Shown piece by piece: positions 1 to 8,090 of a DNA stretch of 64,000 bases; positions within the stretch are counted from its first letter, which is position 1, and every line of letters starts with the position of its first letter. The position numbers and the translations under genes are program-made. The DNA is from Arthrobacter sp. ISL-95. Lineage in GTDB: Bacteria; Actinomycetota; Actinomycetes; Actinomycetales; Micrococcaceae. Under the pieces are notes generated by a model, which was given only the letters and a program-made list of their open reading frames with translations, was not told where the DNA came from and searched no databases. The DNA is taken from the NCBI RefSeq assembly GCF_018613695.1, contig NZ_JAGGPR010000003.1:620452-684451 (forward strand). The letters run 5' to 3'.

Positions 1-1
1 C

Positions 2-787
2 GCCGTTGCGGACTTTATCTCTTACACCCCGGATCAGGCGCGGGCCGGCTTGGAATTGTTCCGCGGGCGGACGGGTCAGTACGTCTTCATCAGTTCAGCG
101 TCGGCGTACCAGAAGCCGCCCACAACACTCCCTATCCGGGAATCGACACCGCTGAAGAACCCGTTCTGGCAGTACTCGCGGGACAAGATTGCCTGCGAGG
201 AGTTGTTGTTCGAGGCTTACCGTGAGTTGGACTTCCCGTTGACCGTGATACGGCCTTCCCATACCTACGATCGGACCAAGATCGCGATGGTGGGCGGGTG
301 GACGGACATTCACCGGATGCGGGCAGGAATGCCCATCATGGTGCATGGTGACGGGACCTCGTTGTGGACGCTGACTCACAGCCGGGACTTTGCCAAGGCC
401 TTTGTCGCTCTTCTGGGCAGGCCTCAGGCTGTTGGTGAGAGCTACACCATCACCTCGGACGAGTTCCTGCCTTGGAACCAGATCTACCGGCTGTTCGCGC
501 GGGCGGCCGGAGTGGACGAGCCGGAACTGTTCCACGTTTCTTCGAAGACCATCGCAGCCCACAGCCCTGAGCTCGGCCCCAACCTGCTGGGCGACCGCTC
601 GCATTCCGTGGTGTTCGATAACTCCAAAATCAAGGCGCTCGTCCCTGATTACAGGGCCACGATTCCGTTCGCGGACGGTGCGCGGGAGATCGTGGCATGG
701 CATGATCAGCATCCTGAGCTCCAGGTGGTTCACGAGGACTATATGGAGCTATGCGATCGGCTTTACGAAAGGAATGTGCGCGCATGA
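2..787 (+). CDS. NAD-dependent epimerase/dehydratase (5' truncated by window edge)
   Basis: Extended short-chain dehydrogenase/reductase missing its N-terminal Rossmann glycine motif because the frame runs open to the left edge; 261 codons are visible. The stretch VFISSASAY (strand with catalytic Ser) is followed by the active-site YSRDK (YxxxK), then VIRPSHTYD and a C-terminal substrate domain, as in UDP-sugar epimerases and related sugar dehydrogenases. The stop overlaps the next ATG (ATGA at 784-787), so it is translationally coupled to the aldo/keto reductase. Substrate is unknown. Together with the reductase and lactonase it looks like a carbohydrate oxidation operon (inference). Confidence 0.85.
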   Translation, partial: AVADFISYTPDQARAGLELFRGRTGQYVFISSASAYQKPPTTLPIRESTPLKNPFWQYSRDKIACEELLFEAYRELDFPLTVIRPSHTYDRTKIAMVGGWTDIHRMRAGMPIMVHGDGTSLWTLTHSRDFAKAFVALLGRPQAVGESYTITSDEFLPWNQIYRLFARAAGVDEPELFHVSSKTIAAHSPELGPNLLGDRSHSVVFDNSKIKALVPDYRATIPFADGAREIVAWHDQHPELQVVHEDYMELCDRLYERNVRA

Positions 788-1614
788 CATTTGCCCCGCT
801 CATTGAACTCAACGATGGCAACAAGATCCCACAACTGGGACTTGGTACCTGGCCGTTGAATGATGCCCAGGTTGCCGATGCCGTGGTGGAGGCGGTGTCG
901 CATGGTTACCGGCACGTGGACACTGCAAAGAAGTACGGCAATGAGAAGGGCGTGGGCAACGGCATCCGTTCTTGCGGGGTGAATCGCGAGGAGCTCTTCA
1001 TCACCACCAAACTGGACGGTGAATTCCAAGGCTCAGATAAGGCCGTTGCCGGACTGGAGGGCTGTTTGGAACGTTTGGGGCTGGAATACATTGACCTGCT
1101 GCTGATCCACTGGCCGCTCCCCCGCCGCGGTGAGTTTGTGTCCACGTGGAAGACCTTTGAGGAACTGCAGGCCTCGGGCAAGGCGCGCTCAATCGGGGTC
1201 TCCAATTTCAAACCTGCCCACCTGGACAAACTTTTCCGCGAAACGGACGTGGTGCCCGCGGTCAATCAGATCCAGGTCAGCCCGTCCATCCCGCGGCCTG
1301 CTGCCCGGGCTTTCAACGAGTCGCACGGCATCATCACTGAGTCCTACAGTCCGTTGGGTGCCAGCAGCGACCTCTTGAATGCTCCTGTACTGGAAGCTGT
1401 TGGCGGGAAGTACGGGAAAACGCCGGGGCAGATCGTGCTGCGTTGGCACGTTCAGCAGGGCTTGGTGGCCATACCCAAAACCGCGAATCCGCAACGCATG
1501 AAGGAGAATCTGGATATTTTCGATTTCGAACTGGACCACGACGACCTCACCAGACTGCAAACGCTCGACGCCGGTCCGGACGCCGGTGTGGACTCGGACG
1601 TACAGGGGCACTGA
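784..1614 (+). CDS. Aldo/keto reductase
   Basis: 276-residue NADPH-dependent oxidoreductase of the AKR superfamily, a (beta/alpha)8 barrel of usual length (270-290). The catalytic tetrad is visible: D46 and Y51 in DTAKKYGNE, K76 in TTKLDG, H109 in LLLIHWPLP. GLGTWPL near the N-terminus and SIGVSNF follow the 2,5-diketo-gluconate reductase pattern, and IPKTANPQRMKENL is the C-terminal cofactor-binding signature. The ATG at 784 was chosen because it overlaps the upstream stop. The next gene starts 2 bp after the stop, so all three are probably one transcript. It should reduce aldehydes or ketoses; substrate not predictable. Confidence 0.92.
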   Translation: MTFAPLIELNDGNKIPQLGLGTWPLNDAQVADAVVEAVSHGYRHVDTAKKYGNEKGVGNGIRSCGVNREELFITTKLDGEFQGSDKAVAGLEGCLERLGLEYIDLLLIHWPLPRRGEFVSTWKTFEELQASGKARSIGVSNFKPAHLDKLFRETDVVPAVNQIQVSPSIPRPAARAFNESHGIITESYSPLGASSDLLNAPVLEAVGGKYGKTPGQIVLRWHVQQGLVAIPKTANPQRMKENLDIFDFELDHDDLTRLQTLDAGPDAGVDSDVQGH

Positions 1615-1616
1615 CC

Positions 1617-2666
1617 ATGGGAACACAGGAAACGGCAACACTGATGTGGGTTGGTTCTTACACGGCAGACAGGAACGGGAAGGGCGAGGGCATCGCGGCC
1701 CTCTCAGCCGGCGACGACGGCCAGCTGGCGTCCCGCGGCTTGGCGATCACCGCCAACTCACCGTCGTTCCTTGCACTGCACCCGACGCTCCCGGTGGTCT
1801 ACGCCGTCGCCGAGGAAGGCAAAACCGTGCGGGCGTATCGCCGGACGGGCGACGCTGAGTTGGAGACCTTCGGTGATCCCTGGCCGGCCGGCGAAGCGAC
1901 TTGCCACGTGGCGGCCGATCCTCAGGGACTCTTCATAGTGGCCACTTGTTGGGGCGACGGTCAGGTCATCCTTTACGAACTGGACGACGACGGCGCCATC
2001 ACCTCGCGCACCAGTGCGGCAGCCGCCGTCGACCCCCACACTGCAACGTCCACGGACGAGCAGCGGCCCAGCCGCGCGCACTCCAGCCTCCTGCTGCCGG
2101 ACGGCCGCGTCATGACCACGGACCTGGGGCACGACCTGGTGCGGGTGTGGCAGTACACGCCGGGTGAAGGCCTGCAGCCCGCTCATCAGGTGATCCTGCC
2201 GAAGGGTTCCGGGCCGCGGCACATGGCCCGCCATCACAGCGGAACTGTCTTTGTAGACACCGAATACTCGGTGGAAGTAGCAGCGGTTCGGATGGAACCG
2301 GACGGCACCTATGAGCTGGCAACCGTGGTTCCGGCGAGTGCCACCGGCGCTAACGACGGCGACGCCGGAGCGGAAATTGCGTTGTCGCCGGACGGCCGTT
2401 TCGCGTATGTGGGCGTACGCGGTTCCAACCGCATTTGTGTGCTGAAGGTGACCAACGGCGGGGCTGGGCTGGAGCCCGTGGCCGAGGTGCCGTGCGGCGG
2501 CGAGTGGCCGCGCCATCACCTGGTCCGCGAAGGCTGGCTGTACGTCGCCAACGAAGGCTCGGACGACGTCGTGAGCTTCAAACTGGACCCGGCAACCGGG
2601 CTTCCGGACGGTCCTGTGAGCCGGGTGGAGACAGGCTCACCCAGCATGCTGGTTTCCGCCGTCTAA
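1617..2666 (+). CDS. Lactonase, seven-bladed beta-propeller family (6-phosphogluconolactonase-like)
   Basis: 349-residue protein of the YkgB/Pgl lactonase type. It begins MWVGSYTADRNGKGEG, the usual first blade, and has repeating blade-like segments such as SFLALHPTLPVVYAV, GSGPRHMARHH and ALSPDGRFAYVGVRGSNRI. This family hydrolyses sugar lactones, classically 6-phosphogluconolactone, in the cytoplasm. It lies 2 bp after the aldo/keto reductase stop, which fits a dehydrogenase-then-lactonase oxidation route. The ATG at 1617 gives the expected family length; longer upstream extensions overlap the reductase. The exact lactone is unknown. Confidence 0.88.
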   Translation: MGTQETATLMWVGSYTADRNGKGEGIAALSAGDDGQLASRGLAITANSPSFLALHPTLPVVYAVAEEGKTVRAYRRTGDAELETFGDPWPAGEATCHVAADPQGLFIVATCWGDGQVILYELDDDGAITSRTSAAAAVDPHTATSTDEQRPSRAHSSLLLPDGRVMTTDLGHDLVRVWQYTPGEGLQPAHQVILPKGSGPRHMARHHSGTVFVDTEYSVEVAAVRMEPDGTYELATVVPASATGANDGDAGAEIALSPDGRFAYVGVRGSNRICVLKVTNGGAGLEPVAEVPCGGEWPRHHLVREGWLYVANEGSDDVVSFKLDPATGLPDGPVSRVETGSPSMLVSAV

Positions 2667-2670
2667 CTAC

Positions 2671-2740
2671 CGCCGAGGTGGCATTTAATACGTATGATCC
2701 GCTCAGACATTGGTATCAGATGCCACCTCGGCGAGTCTTT
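2671..2740 (+). terminator. Hairpin terminator after the lactonase gene
   Basis: Perfect 14-bp inverted repeat CGCCGAGGTGGCAT (2671-2684) and ATGCCACCTCGGCG (2720-2733), followed on the plus strand by GTCTTTTT. It sits between convergent genes and probably ends the upstream operon. The 35-nt loop is long for a simple terminator. Confidence 0.55.
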
Positions 2741-2971
2741 TTAGGCGGTCCAGACCTCGACGTCGTCCGTTCCGCAGATCAGTCGGCGGCCCGTAGGTTC
2801 CAGGATTACCCAGAGCAGTTCCTGGTGCTTGGAAACGTCATCAACGCGGCCAGTGCCAGCGCCCCATGCGACGTCGTAGATCCACACCGGATCTCCTGCG
2901 CTCAGTTCGGTCCACTCCGCGGCCGGTACATGGCGGTAGTCGGCGGGCCGGTTCAGGATGGTGCTGGTCAT
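2741..2971 (-). CDS. Small conserved-looking hypothetical protein (76 aa)
   Basis: Not recognised as a named family. The sequence is compact, acidic and free of low complexity, with Trp-rich patches (EWTEL, VWIYDVAWG, LLWVIL) that look like a small beta-sheet fold. Its ATG overlaps the stop of the upstream 65-codon gene (ATGA at 2968-2971), which supports both being real and coupled. The stop lies just beside the hairpin that ends the opposing lactonase operon. Codon use matches the neighbours. No function is assigned. Confidence 0.6.
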   Translation of the reverse strand: MTSTILNRPADYRHVPAAEWTELSAGDPVWIYDVAWGAGTGRVDDVSKHQELLWVILEPTGRRLICGTDDVEVWTA

Positions 2972-3165
2972 GCCGACACTTCAGCGGCAGTGCGGCGCCG
3001 CCAGACGGTGGGCACACCCTCGTGGGCCGGCAGGACATGGCCTTCGGCGAAAACCTGGACGGCATCAGGATCGGTGTCCGGGCTCCACAGGCCCGACGCC
3101 GGGCAGTGGGAACCCGTAGGCATGACGCGGGTGGCTCGTTCGCGCAGGAGGGCGATGCTCTTCAT
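2968..3165 (-). CDS. Small hypothetical protein (65 aa)
   Basis: First gene of a two-gene micro-operon. Starts with ATG preceded by AAGGATGAG at good spacing, and its stop overlaps the start of the 76-codon gene by 4 nt. The product begins MKSIALLRERATRVMPTG and has His, Cys and Trp scattered over the middle (GSHCPASGLW) but no clear metal motif or membrane segment. Family unknown. Evidence for expression is only the ribosome binding site and coupled architecture. Confidence 0.5.
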   Translation of the reverse strand: MKSIALLRERATRVMPTGSHCPASGLWSPDTDPDAVQVFAEGHVLPAHEGVPTVWRRRTAAEVSA

Positions 3166-3315
3166 CGTTGAAACTCATCCTTGGGTAGATCGGACTTGAT
3201 GGATCAGGGCGCTGTGTGAAGCAGATCTCTTCAACCCTATTCAAGTCCTACCCGATTGGTTATGGACAGTTGCATAGCGTTCAACGATGTGGCTATGCAA
3301 GACAACAGTGGGCAA

Positions 3316-3382
3316 ACCCAGGTAGGTAACAGCAAACGTCGTTCTGAAGTGTCAGAGCGACGTTTGCTGTTACTCAGAGGGG
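3316..3382. repeat. Palindromic REP-like element, copy 1
   Basis: Perfect 16-bp inverted repeat GTAACAGCAAACGTCG (3326-3341) and CGACGTTTGCTGTTAC (3358-3373). The outside flanks, CCCAGGTAGGTA on the left and CTCAGAGGGG on the right, match those of the palindrome at 6071-6136 although the stem sequences differ. It lies just downstream of the minus-strand gene ending at 3384 and could act as a terminator. Interpretation as a dispersed repeat family is inference from two copies. Confidence 0.6.
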
Positions 3383-3383
3383 A

Positions 3384-4430
3384 CTACTTGTAGCTCAGGC
3401 TCAGGAGCATGGACTTCAGCTGGGCGTACTGCGTGCTGCCCATCCAGGCCTTGGCTGCTTCCGGGGTAGCAAATGCAGGGTTTTTGTTGATATCAAACAT
3501 CACGTAGGCGCTCATGATTCCGTTGGGAACGCGGACCTGGTTGGTCCCGGAGGAGCTGACTCCCGCCTGGAGCTGCGAGGTGGTTCGCACATCCATGATG
3601 TACGTCGGAGGACCTTCGACAGGTCCCGATCGGGGTGAGGGCATTCCCTCATAGGGGGGCCCGTCGTAGGGAATGTACTGCGCCTGGTCGGAAGAGAAAC
3701 CGAATTCCACCAACTCACCCGAATTATCCCGAACACCGGGAACCACAGCCCTGTCGAGGATGGTTCGGTCTACAGTACCTGCCGTACCATCCGCGTAGTA
3801 TCCATTGAACACGCGGGCTACCTCTGCCCCAGTCGCGTCGAAGACAGTCACAATGCGCGAGGCTTCTGCAGTCCCGGGCGGATCGAATGGCCCTTGTTCC
3901 GCCCGGATACTCCAGCCCACCGGATAGGTGAAGGACAAATGCCCGTCCGGGAAGGTGAACGTCTGTGACGTCGCCACCGGAACCGGCGGCTGCGTTGGAG
4001 CAAGTGTTGGCGCCACCGCCGGCACTGTAGGAACCACGGGCGGGGTGGTAACCGGTGCGGCCACTGTGGGCGTTGCCGTCGGGGTGACCGACGGCGTCGG
4101 AGTGGGCGTTGGAGTGACAGAAACGGTTGGCGTGGGAGTGGAGGTTGGGATTGTCACCGCGGGCATTGGATTGGAGCTGATCGTCTCGAAGCTCGAGGCA
4201 ACGAGGATGCCTGCCGTGACAGCCGCAGCTCCCAACAACAATCCTCCGGCGACTTGTGCTTTGCGGCGCCTCCGCTGTTCCAGGGACGTCACTGCCGCGA
4301 GCGGGCGACTGTCGCTGAACACCGTGGTGCCGGACAGGATTTTGTGGAGCGCTTCTTCGCCGTTGGGTTCCGCCACTGGATCGATAGTGAGCGGGTCAAT
4401 CGCTGATATCTGGTTCTTGATCGGATCCAT
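3384..4430 (-). CDS. Single-pass membrane protein encoded with an ECF sigma factor
   Basis: 348 residues from the ATG at 4430. The layout is a cytoplasmic N-terminus of about 55 residues ending in EQRRRR, a hydrophobic segment at about 60-80, a Thr/Pro/Val-rich extracellular stalk at about 88-156 (runs such as TPTPTPTPS), then a C-terminal domain starting FTFPDGHLSFTYPVGW. It starts 4 bp after the sigma factor stop, so the two are co-transcribed. Position and topology suggest a regulator or target of that sigma factor, but no canonical anti-sigma zinc motif (HxxxCxxC) is seen. An alternative is a surface sensor or cell-wall-spanning protein. Function inferred from context only. Confidence 0.72.
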   Translation of the reverse strand: MDPIKNQISAIDPLTIDPVAEPNGEEALHKILSGTTVFSDSRPLAAVTSLEQRRRRKAQVAGGLLLGAAAVTAGILVASSFETISSNPMPAVTIPTSTPTPTVSVTPTPTPTPSVTPTATPTVAAPVTTPPVVPTVPAVAPTLAPTQPPVPVATSQTFTFPDGHLSFTYPVGWSIRAEQGPFDPPGTAEASRIVTVFDATGAEVARVFNGYYADGTAGTVDRTILDRAVVPGVRDNSGELVEFGFSSDQAQYIPYDGPPYEGMPSPRSGPVEGPPTYIMDVRTTSQLQAGVSSSGTNQVRVPNGIMSAYVMFDINKNPAFATPEAAKAWMGSTQYAQLKSMLLSLSYK

Positions 4431-4434
4431 GTCT

Positions 4435-4944
4435 TCAGACCCCCATCTTGTGTGTAGTCGATTCGGCCCCTGAAGGCAGATGTTTCCGGAATGCCGCACG
4501 GGCCCGGTGAAGGCGGACTTTGGCCGCCGATTCGCTGCATTGCAGCACCTTGGCAATATCAGCGGTCCCTAAACCGTCCCAGTACGCCATTTGAAGGATG
4601 TCGCGGTCCTTCTCCCGCAGACGTTCCATCGCATCCTGTACCGCCACGTTCTCGGAGTCGTCACCAAACCGCTGGACCGCCGTCGTCCGCAGCTTTTCCT
4701 GCAGCGCCAGGCGCCTGTCGCGGCTTCGGTACGCATTTCCCACCAGATTCCTTGCAACCGTCAGGAGGTACGGAAGGTCCGGGCGGGAATCGTCGGTCCA
4801 TTTTTGCCAGACGATGCGGTAGACGTCGGCCGCGATCTCCTCAGCTACGTCCGCTGATTCAACACGTCTGCAGACGAACTTGAAAACGGATGGGTAGCTG
4901 TCTTTGTGAATGGCGATGAACGCCAATTCGCGCTCTGAAAGCAC
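4435..4944 (-). CDS. ECF-type RNA polymerase sigma factor
   Basis: 169-residue sigma-70 family protein with only regions 2 and 4, typical of extracytoplasmic function sigma factors. Region 2 spans about residues 8-75 (AEEIAADVYRIVWQKW, LPYLLTVARNLVGNAYR). Region 4 spans about 100-155 with the helix-turn-helix LGTADIAKVLQCSESAAKVRL. It should direct RNA polymerase to a small regulon. The GTG start is preceded by AGGGGGA. The downstream membrane protein gene, 4 bp away, is the likely signalling partner. The subgroup was not determined. Confidence 0.9.
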   Translation of the reverse strand: MLSERELAFIAIHKDSYPSVFKFVCRRVESADVAEEIAADVYRIVWQKWTDDSRPDLPYLLTVARNLVGNAYRSRDRRLALQEKLRTTAVQRFGDDSENVAVQDAMERLREKDRDILQMAYWDGLGTADIAKVLQCSESAAKVRLHRARAAFRKHLPSGAESTTHKMGV

Positions 4945-5093
4945 GATTGTTCCCCCTGATAATTAGAGCCCTGAACTGCAGGATACTTGTATAGTTTCCG
5001 GCCGGGCGGCCAGGGTTACACAGGGTGGGGAAGTTTCTTTACGGCACGCGATAGATTCGACGTAAAGACCCCGAGCGAAGGCGTGAAACAAAC

Positions 5094-6071
5094 ATGGTGG
5101 AAACAGGACCCGCTGCAGACTGGGCCCGCAAGCAGGTAGAGCTCAACCGGGTGCCGGTTGCGGTGCTGGGCATCGCGACGAGCCACGGCATTGAGGACAT
5201 TGTGGCGTTCGGGTCCGACGCCGGCAGGCAGGCAGCCACGGATGACCACTTTGCGCTGTTCTCAGTTACCAAACCGATCAGCGCCCTCACGGTGATGCGG
5301 CAGGTTGAACGGGGGAAACTCTCCTTGGGAGCCTCGCTCGCTGACGCACTCCCGGGCTTTGGTGCCGGCCGCACAGACACCGTGACCCTTGAGCAGCTGC
5401 TCAGCCACCGCTCAGGGATCGCCGATCCAGCGCTCGACGACGGCACTCCCCTCCGTGAGGCCCTGACCTCGGCGGGGCAAGCCTTCTACGCCGGCTCCCT
5501 GGTCCAGTACTGCAACATTGCTTTTGAAGGTGCGGCGGCAATGGCCGAGTGGTCCGGCGGGGCTCCCTTCGAAGACCAGCTACTTGCCCTGGCAGCCGAC
5601 ACCGGGGCTCACGGCCTCACGTTCAACACGGAGTCCAACCCGCACACCGTCCACGGCACCGACGTCGCAGGCCTTGATGTCCAAGCCATGTATAAGAACA
5701 GGCACCCGGGTGCGGGGCTGTTCGGCACGGCCACGGACCTCCTCAACCTGGGTTCCGAGCTCCTGCGGAATTCCGGAAAAGCCGTCCGGCCCGCGACGCT
5801 TGCCGCCATGCGCCGCCCCCGGACCAACGGAGTTTCGCACATCACTACCCGACCCGAGCCGATCCGCCACACCGGGCTGGGATTCCAGATGCCGGCCAAC
5901 GAGTCAGAGCTGTTCGCGCAGGGTATCTACGGGCACCCGGGCTGGTCCGGAACGGAGTGGTGGATGCTCCCGGAGCAGGACCGCTGCGTCGTGTTCCTCA
6001 CCAACGTGCTGGATGCCCCGGAGTATGGCGTGGACACGAACCAACTCTTCAACGCAGTGGCGGTTTCCTAA
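5094..6071 (+). CDS. Serine hydrolase, beta-lactamase/class C-like family
   Basis: 325 residues with the three motifs of penicillin-recognising serine enzymes: S57-V-T-K60 (SxxK nucleophile), Y139-C-N141 (YxN) and HPG in GIYGHPGWSGTEWW in place of KTG. This is the EstB/LpxA-like group of esterases and peptidases, not a proven beta-lactamase. No signal peptide is seen, so the protein is probably cytoplasmic. It stands alone on the plus strand, divergent from the sigma factor gene, and converges on the urease-nickel operon with a palindrome between them. Substrate unknown. Confidence 0.85.
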   Translation: MVETGPAADWARKQVELNRVPVAVLGIATSHGIEDIVAFGSDAGRQAATDDHFALFSVTKPISALTVMRQVERGKLSLGASLADALPGFGAGRTDTVTLEQLLSHRSGIADPALDDGTPLREALTSAGQAFYAGSLVQYCNIAFEGAAAMAEWSGGAPFEDQLLALAADTGAHGLTFNTESNPHTVHGTDVAGLDVQAMYKNRHPGAGLFGTATDLLNLGSELLRNSGKAVRPATLAAMRRPRTNGVSHITTRPEPIRHTGLGFQMPANESELFAQGIYGHPGWSGTEWWMLPEQDRCVVFLTNVLDAPEYGVDTNQLFNAVAVS

Positions 6072-6136
6072 CCCAAGTAGGTAGCAGTTGAGCGCGTTTT
6101 GAGGCTTCTAAACGCGCTCAACTGCGACTCAGATGG
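6071..6136. repeat. Palindromic REP-like element, copy 2
   Basis: Perfect 16-bp inverted repeat GCAGTTGAGCGCGTTT (6084-6099) and AAACGCGCTCAACTGC (6110-6125), flanked by CCCAAGTAGGTA and GACTCAGATGGG, nearly the same flanks as the element at 3316-3382. It sits between convergent stops and contains the stop codon of the nickel permease gene (6118-6120), so the last residues of that protein are encoded by the repeat. It may also serve as a bidirectional terminator. Confidence 0.65.
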
Positions 6137-7167
6137 GCTGAGCGGCCACGCCACGCTGATACGGCCCAGACGATCACGAACAGAGCCACCAGGATCAGGC
6201 CGGCGTCGCCGAGGTCGATGCTGCCCAGCCACAGGGTCAGTGGGTCCTCGAGTTCAAATGCGGAATTCACGAAGCTCCCCAGCGTGATCACGGCGATGAA
6301 CAACGCCGAGACCGCCGAGATTCCGGTGATGACGGCGTTGAAGCCGAGTTTGCGCTTGGGGTTTTGGATGGCCGATCTGTACATCTTCATCATGGCCACG
6401 CCATTAACGGAATCGCACAGGGTCATGGCGGCGGTGAACGCAAGTGGCAACGCCATTAAGGCGAGCGGGGAAACACCGGCGAGTGACGCCGTCGTGGTGA
6501 TGACCAGCAGCCCAATGGTGGTGGCGGTATCGAATCCAAGCCCGAACAGGAAACCGATCACGTAGATGTTCCGCGGCCGGTCCACCTTCCTTAGCGGTTT
6601 GGCGAGCAGCCGGGCAACAAAGCCTTTCGCTTCAAGGTCTTCCGGACGCACTTCCCCGCCGGCCCGCACGTTCCGGTAGGCGTGTGTGGCACGAACGAAC
6701 GCCGAGCCGTTGAACAAGCCCATGGCCAGCAGGAACAGCCCGGACACTCCGCTGCCGATCAGGCCCAGGACCTTGTTGCCGGTGGTCCCATCCTCCATGA
6801 ACTGCCCAATCAGCGTGGCACCCGCCACCACCAGCAGCCCGGCCAGAATCACCACGGAGCTGTGGCCCAAACTGAAGGCAAAGCCGACGCTCACAGGATC
6901 CTTGTGCTGTGCCACGAATTTGCGGGTGGAGTTATCGATCGCGGCGATGTGATCCCAGTCGTAACTGTGCTTAATTCCGGCCATGTAGGCGGTGATCACC
7001 AGCCCCAAGGCCAGCGGCTGCGCCCCACCGCTTGTCCCAACAAGCAACAGTACGACGGCGGCAAGGTGCAAAGCGGTCACGGCACCGAACGTGAACAGCA
7101 GCCGGGTCCGCAGGGACAACGATTCCCGGTCCCGGTACATGGTGGCGAACTCGGTCAGCGCAGTCAT
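6118..7167 (-). CDS. Nickel/cobalt permease, NiCoT (HoxN/NixA) family
   Basis: 349-residue multi-spanning membrane protein that imports Ni2+ (or Co2+). The family signature H-x4-D-H is present as H67-SYDW-D72-H73 in the second membrane helix, followed by GLGFDTATTIGLL and LCDSVNG, further NiCoT landmarks. The ATG at 7167 overlaps the ureD stop (TGATG), so it is the last gene of the urease operon and most likely supplies nickel for urease. A TTG 13 codons upstream was rejected because of this coupling. The C-terminus is encoded inside a palindromic repeat. Confidence 0.93.
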   Translation of the reverse strand: MTALTEFATMYRDRESLSLRTRLLFTFGAVTALHLAAVVLLLVGTSGGAQPLALGLVITAYMAGIKHSYDWDHIAAIDNSTRKFVAQHKDPVSVGFAFSLGHSSVVILAGLLVVAGATLIGQFMEDGTTGNKVLGLIGSGVSGLFLLAMGLFNGSAFVRATHAYRNVRAGGEVRPEDLEAKGFVARLLAKPLRKVDRPRNIYVIGFLFGLGFDTATTIGLLVITTTASLAGVSPLALMALPLAFTAAMTLCDSVNGVAMMKMYRSAIQNPKRKLGFNAVITGISAVSALFIAVITLGSFVNSAFELEDPLTLWLGSIDLGDAGLILVALFVIVWAVSAWRGRSAHLSRS

Positions 7168-8090
7168 CAGTACTTCCTCAGGTTCAAGGGCGCCTGCCCA
7201 TACCAACGTTCCCGCAGGACGCCGGTGCAGGCACCCAGCAAATTGTTGAGCTCCTCAGTGCTGTTGGACAACGATCGCAGCACAAGCCCCGGGCTCCCGG
7301 CAAGAGTCCCCGTTAAAGACACTCCGGTATAGGCGTTAAAGTCCTTGGCTATCTGGTCCAGCTCGTCAGCAAGACTCTGATCCACTCGCGGGTCCACCAC
7401 CACCACCGATCCCAGGTGACTGAAGCCCTCCATGAACCCCATCCCGGTCACGTTGTTGGCAGGCGGTCGGATCAGAAGGTTGTCCAGCGCCAACAGTTTT
7501 GCGCCGTTGGTACCCTCTATCCAGATCTCGTTCCGCAGCCGCACCTCTAGGTACTTGAACACCGCGCCGTCCGGGGACCACCCCGGTGTGATCACCTCAG
7601 CCATGACGAGGCTCGACGTCGGGTGGAGCCTTATTCGGGAATTCTGCTGGTAGCTCGCCTCGCGGTACGCAATCAATTGGTCGGGCATCAGCTCCAACCG
7701 CGAGCCCTCCCCCAGTTTGATGGTCATCCGCTGCTCAGCAAACGACCCCGGAGTCCGATACACCTTGGTGGCCGACTGCGTGGTCAACAACAGATCCGCC
7801 CCCGCCTCAACCTCAACGTCTATAACAAACAGGTCAGCCCCGAGATACGCCCCGCCCGGATTTACCATGACATAACAAACCTGCCCGCTCGCATCCAAGT
7901 AGTGCGGCCTGAGCACCCTCAACGCGCCCTCGTGAAACTGCCGCGAACCAACAGACCGCCCCCCGCGCACACTAATGCCCAGCTCAAGCCGCCCCCGCAC
8001 CTCCCCTTCCGAGGAAGCCAACGTGGAGTTGGGCATTGGCCCCGCTCCAGGGCCCCTTATCCCCGTCGAAGCGGTGACGGCCGTCCTCAT
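7167..8090 (-). CDS. ureD: Urease accessory protein UreD (UreH)
   Basis: 307 residues. UreD binds apo-urease and, with UreF and UreG, forms the platform for nickel insertion and lysine carbamylation. Family landmarks include [24 protein letters not shown] and [15 protein letters not shown] near the middle. Its ATG overlaps the ureG stop (ATGA) and its stop overlaps the nickel permease start. The first 30 residues are Gly/Pro-rich and variable, so the start could be slightly further in. Confidence 0.93.
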   Translation of the reverse strand: MRTAVTASTGIRGPGAGPMPNSTLASSEGEVRGRLELGISVRGGRSVGSRQFHEGALRVLRPHYLDASGQVCYVMVNPGGAYLGADLFVIDVEVEAGADLLLTTQSATKVYRTPGSFAEQRMTIKLGEGSRLELMPDQLIAYREASYQQNSRIRLHPTSSLVMAEVITPGWSPDGAVFKYLEVRLRNEIWIEGTNGAKLLALDNLLIRPPANNVTGMGFMEGFSHLGSVVVVDPRVDQSLADELDQIAKDFNAYTGVSLTGTLAGSPGLVLRSLSNSTEELNNLLGACTGVLRERWYGQAPLNLRKY

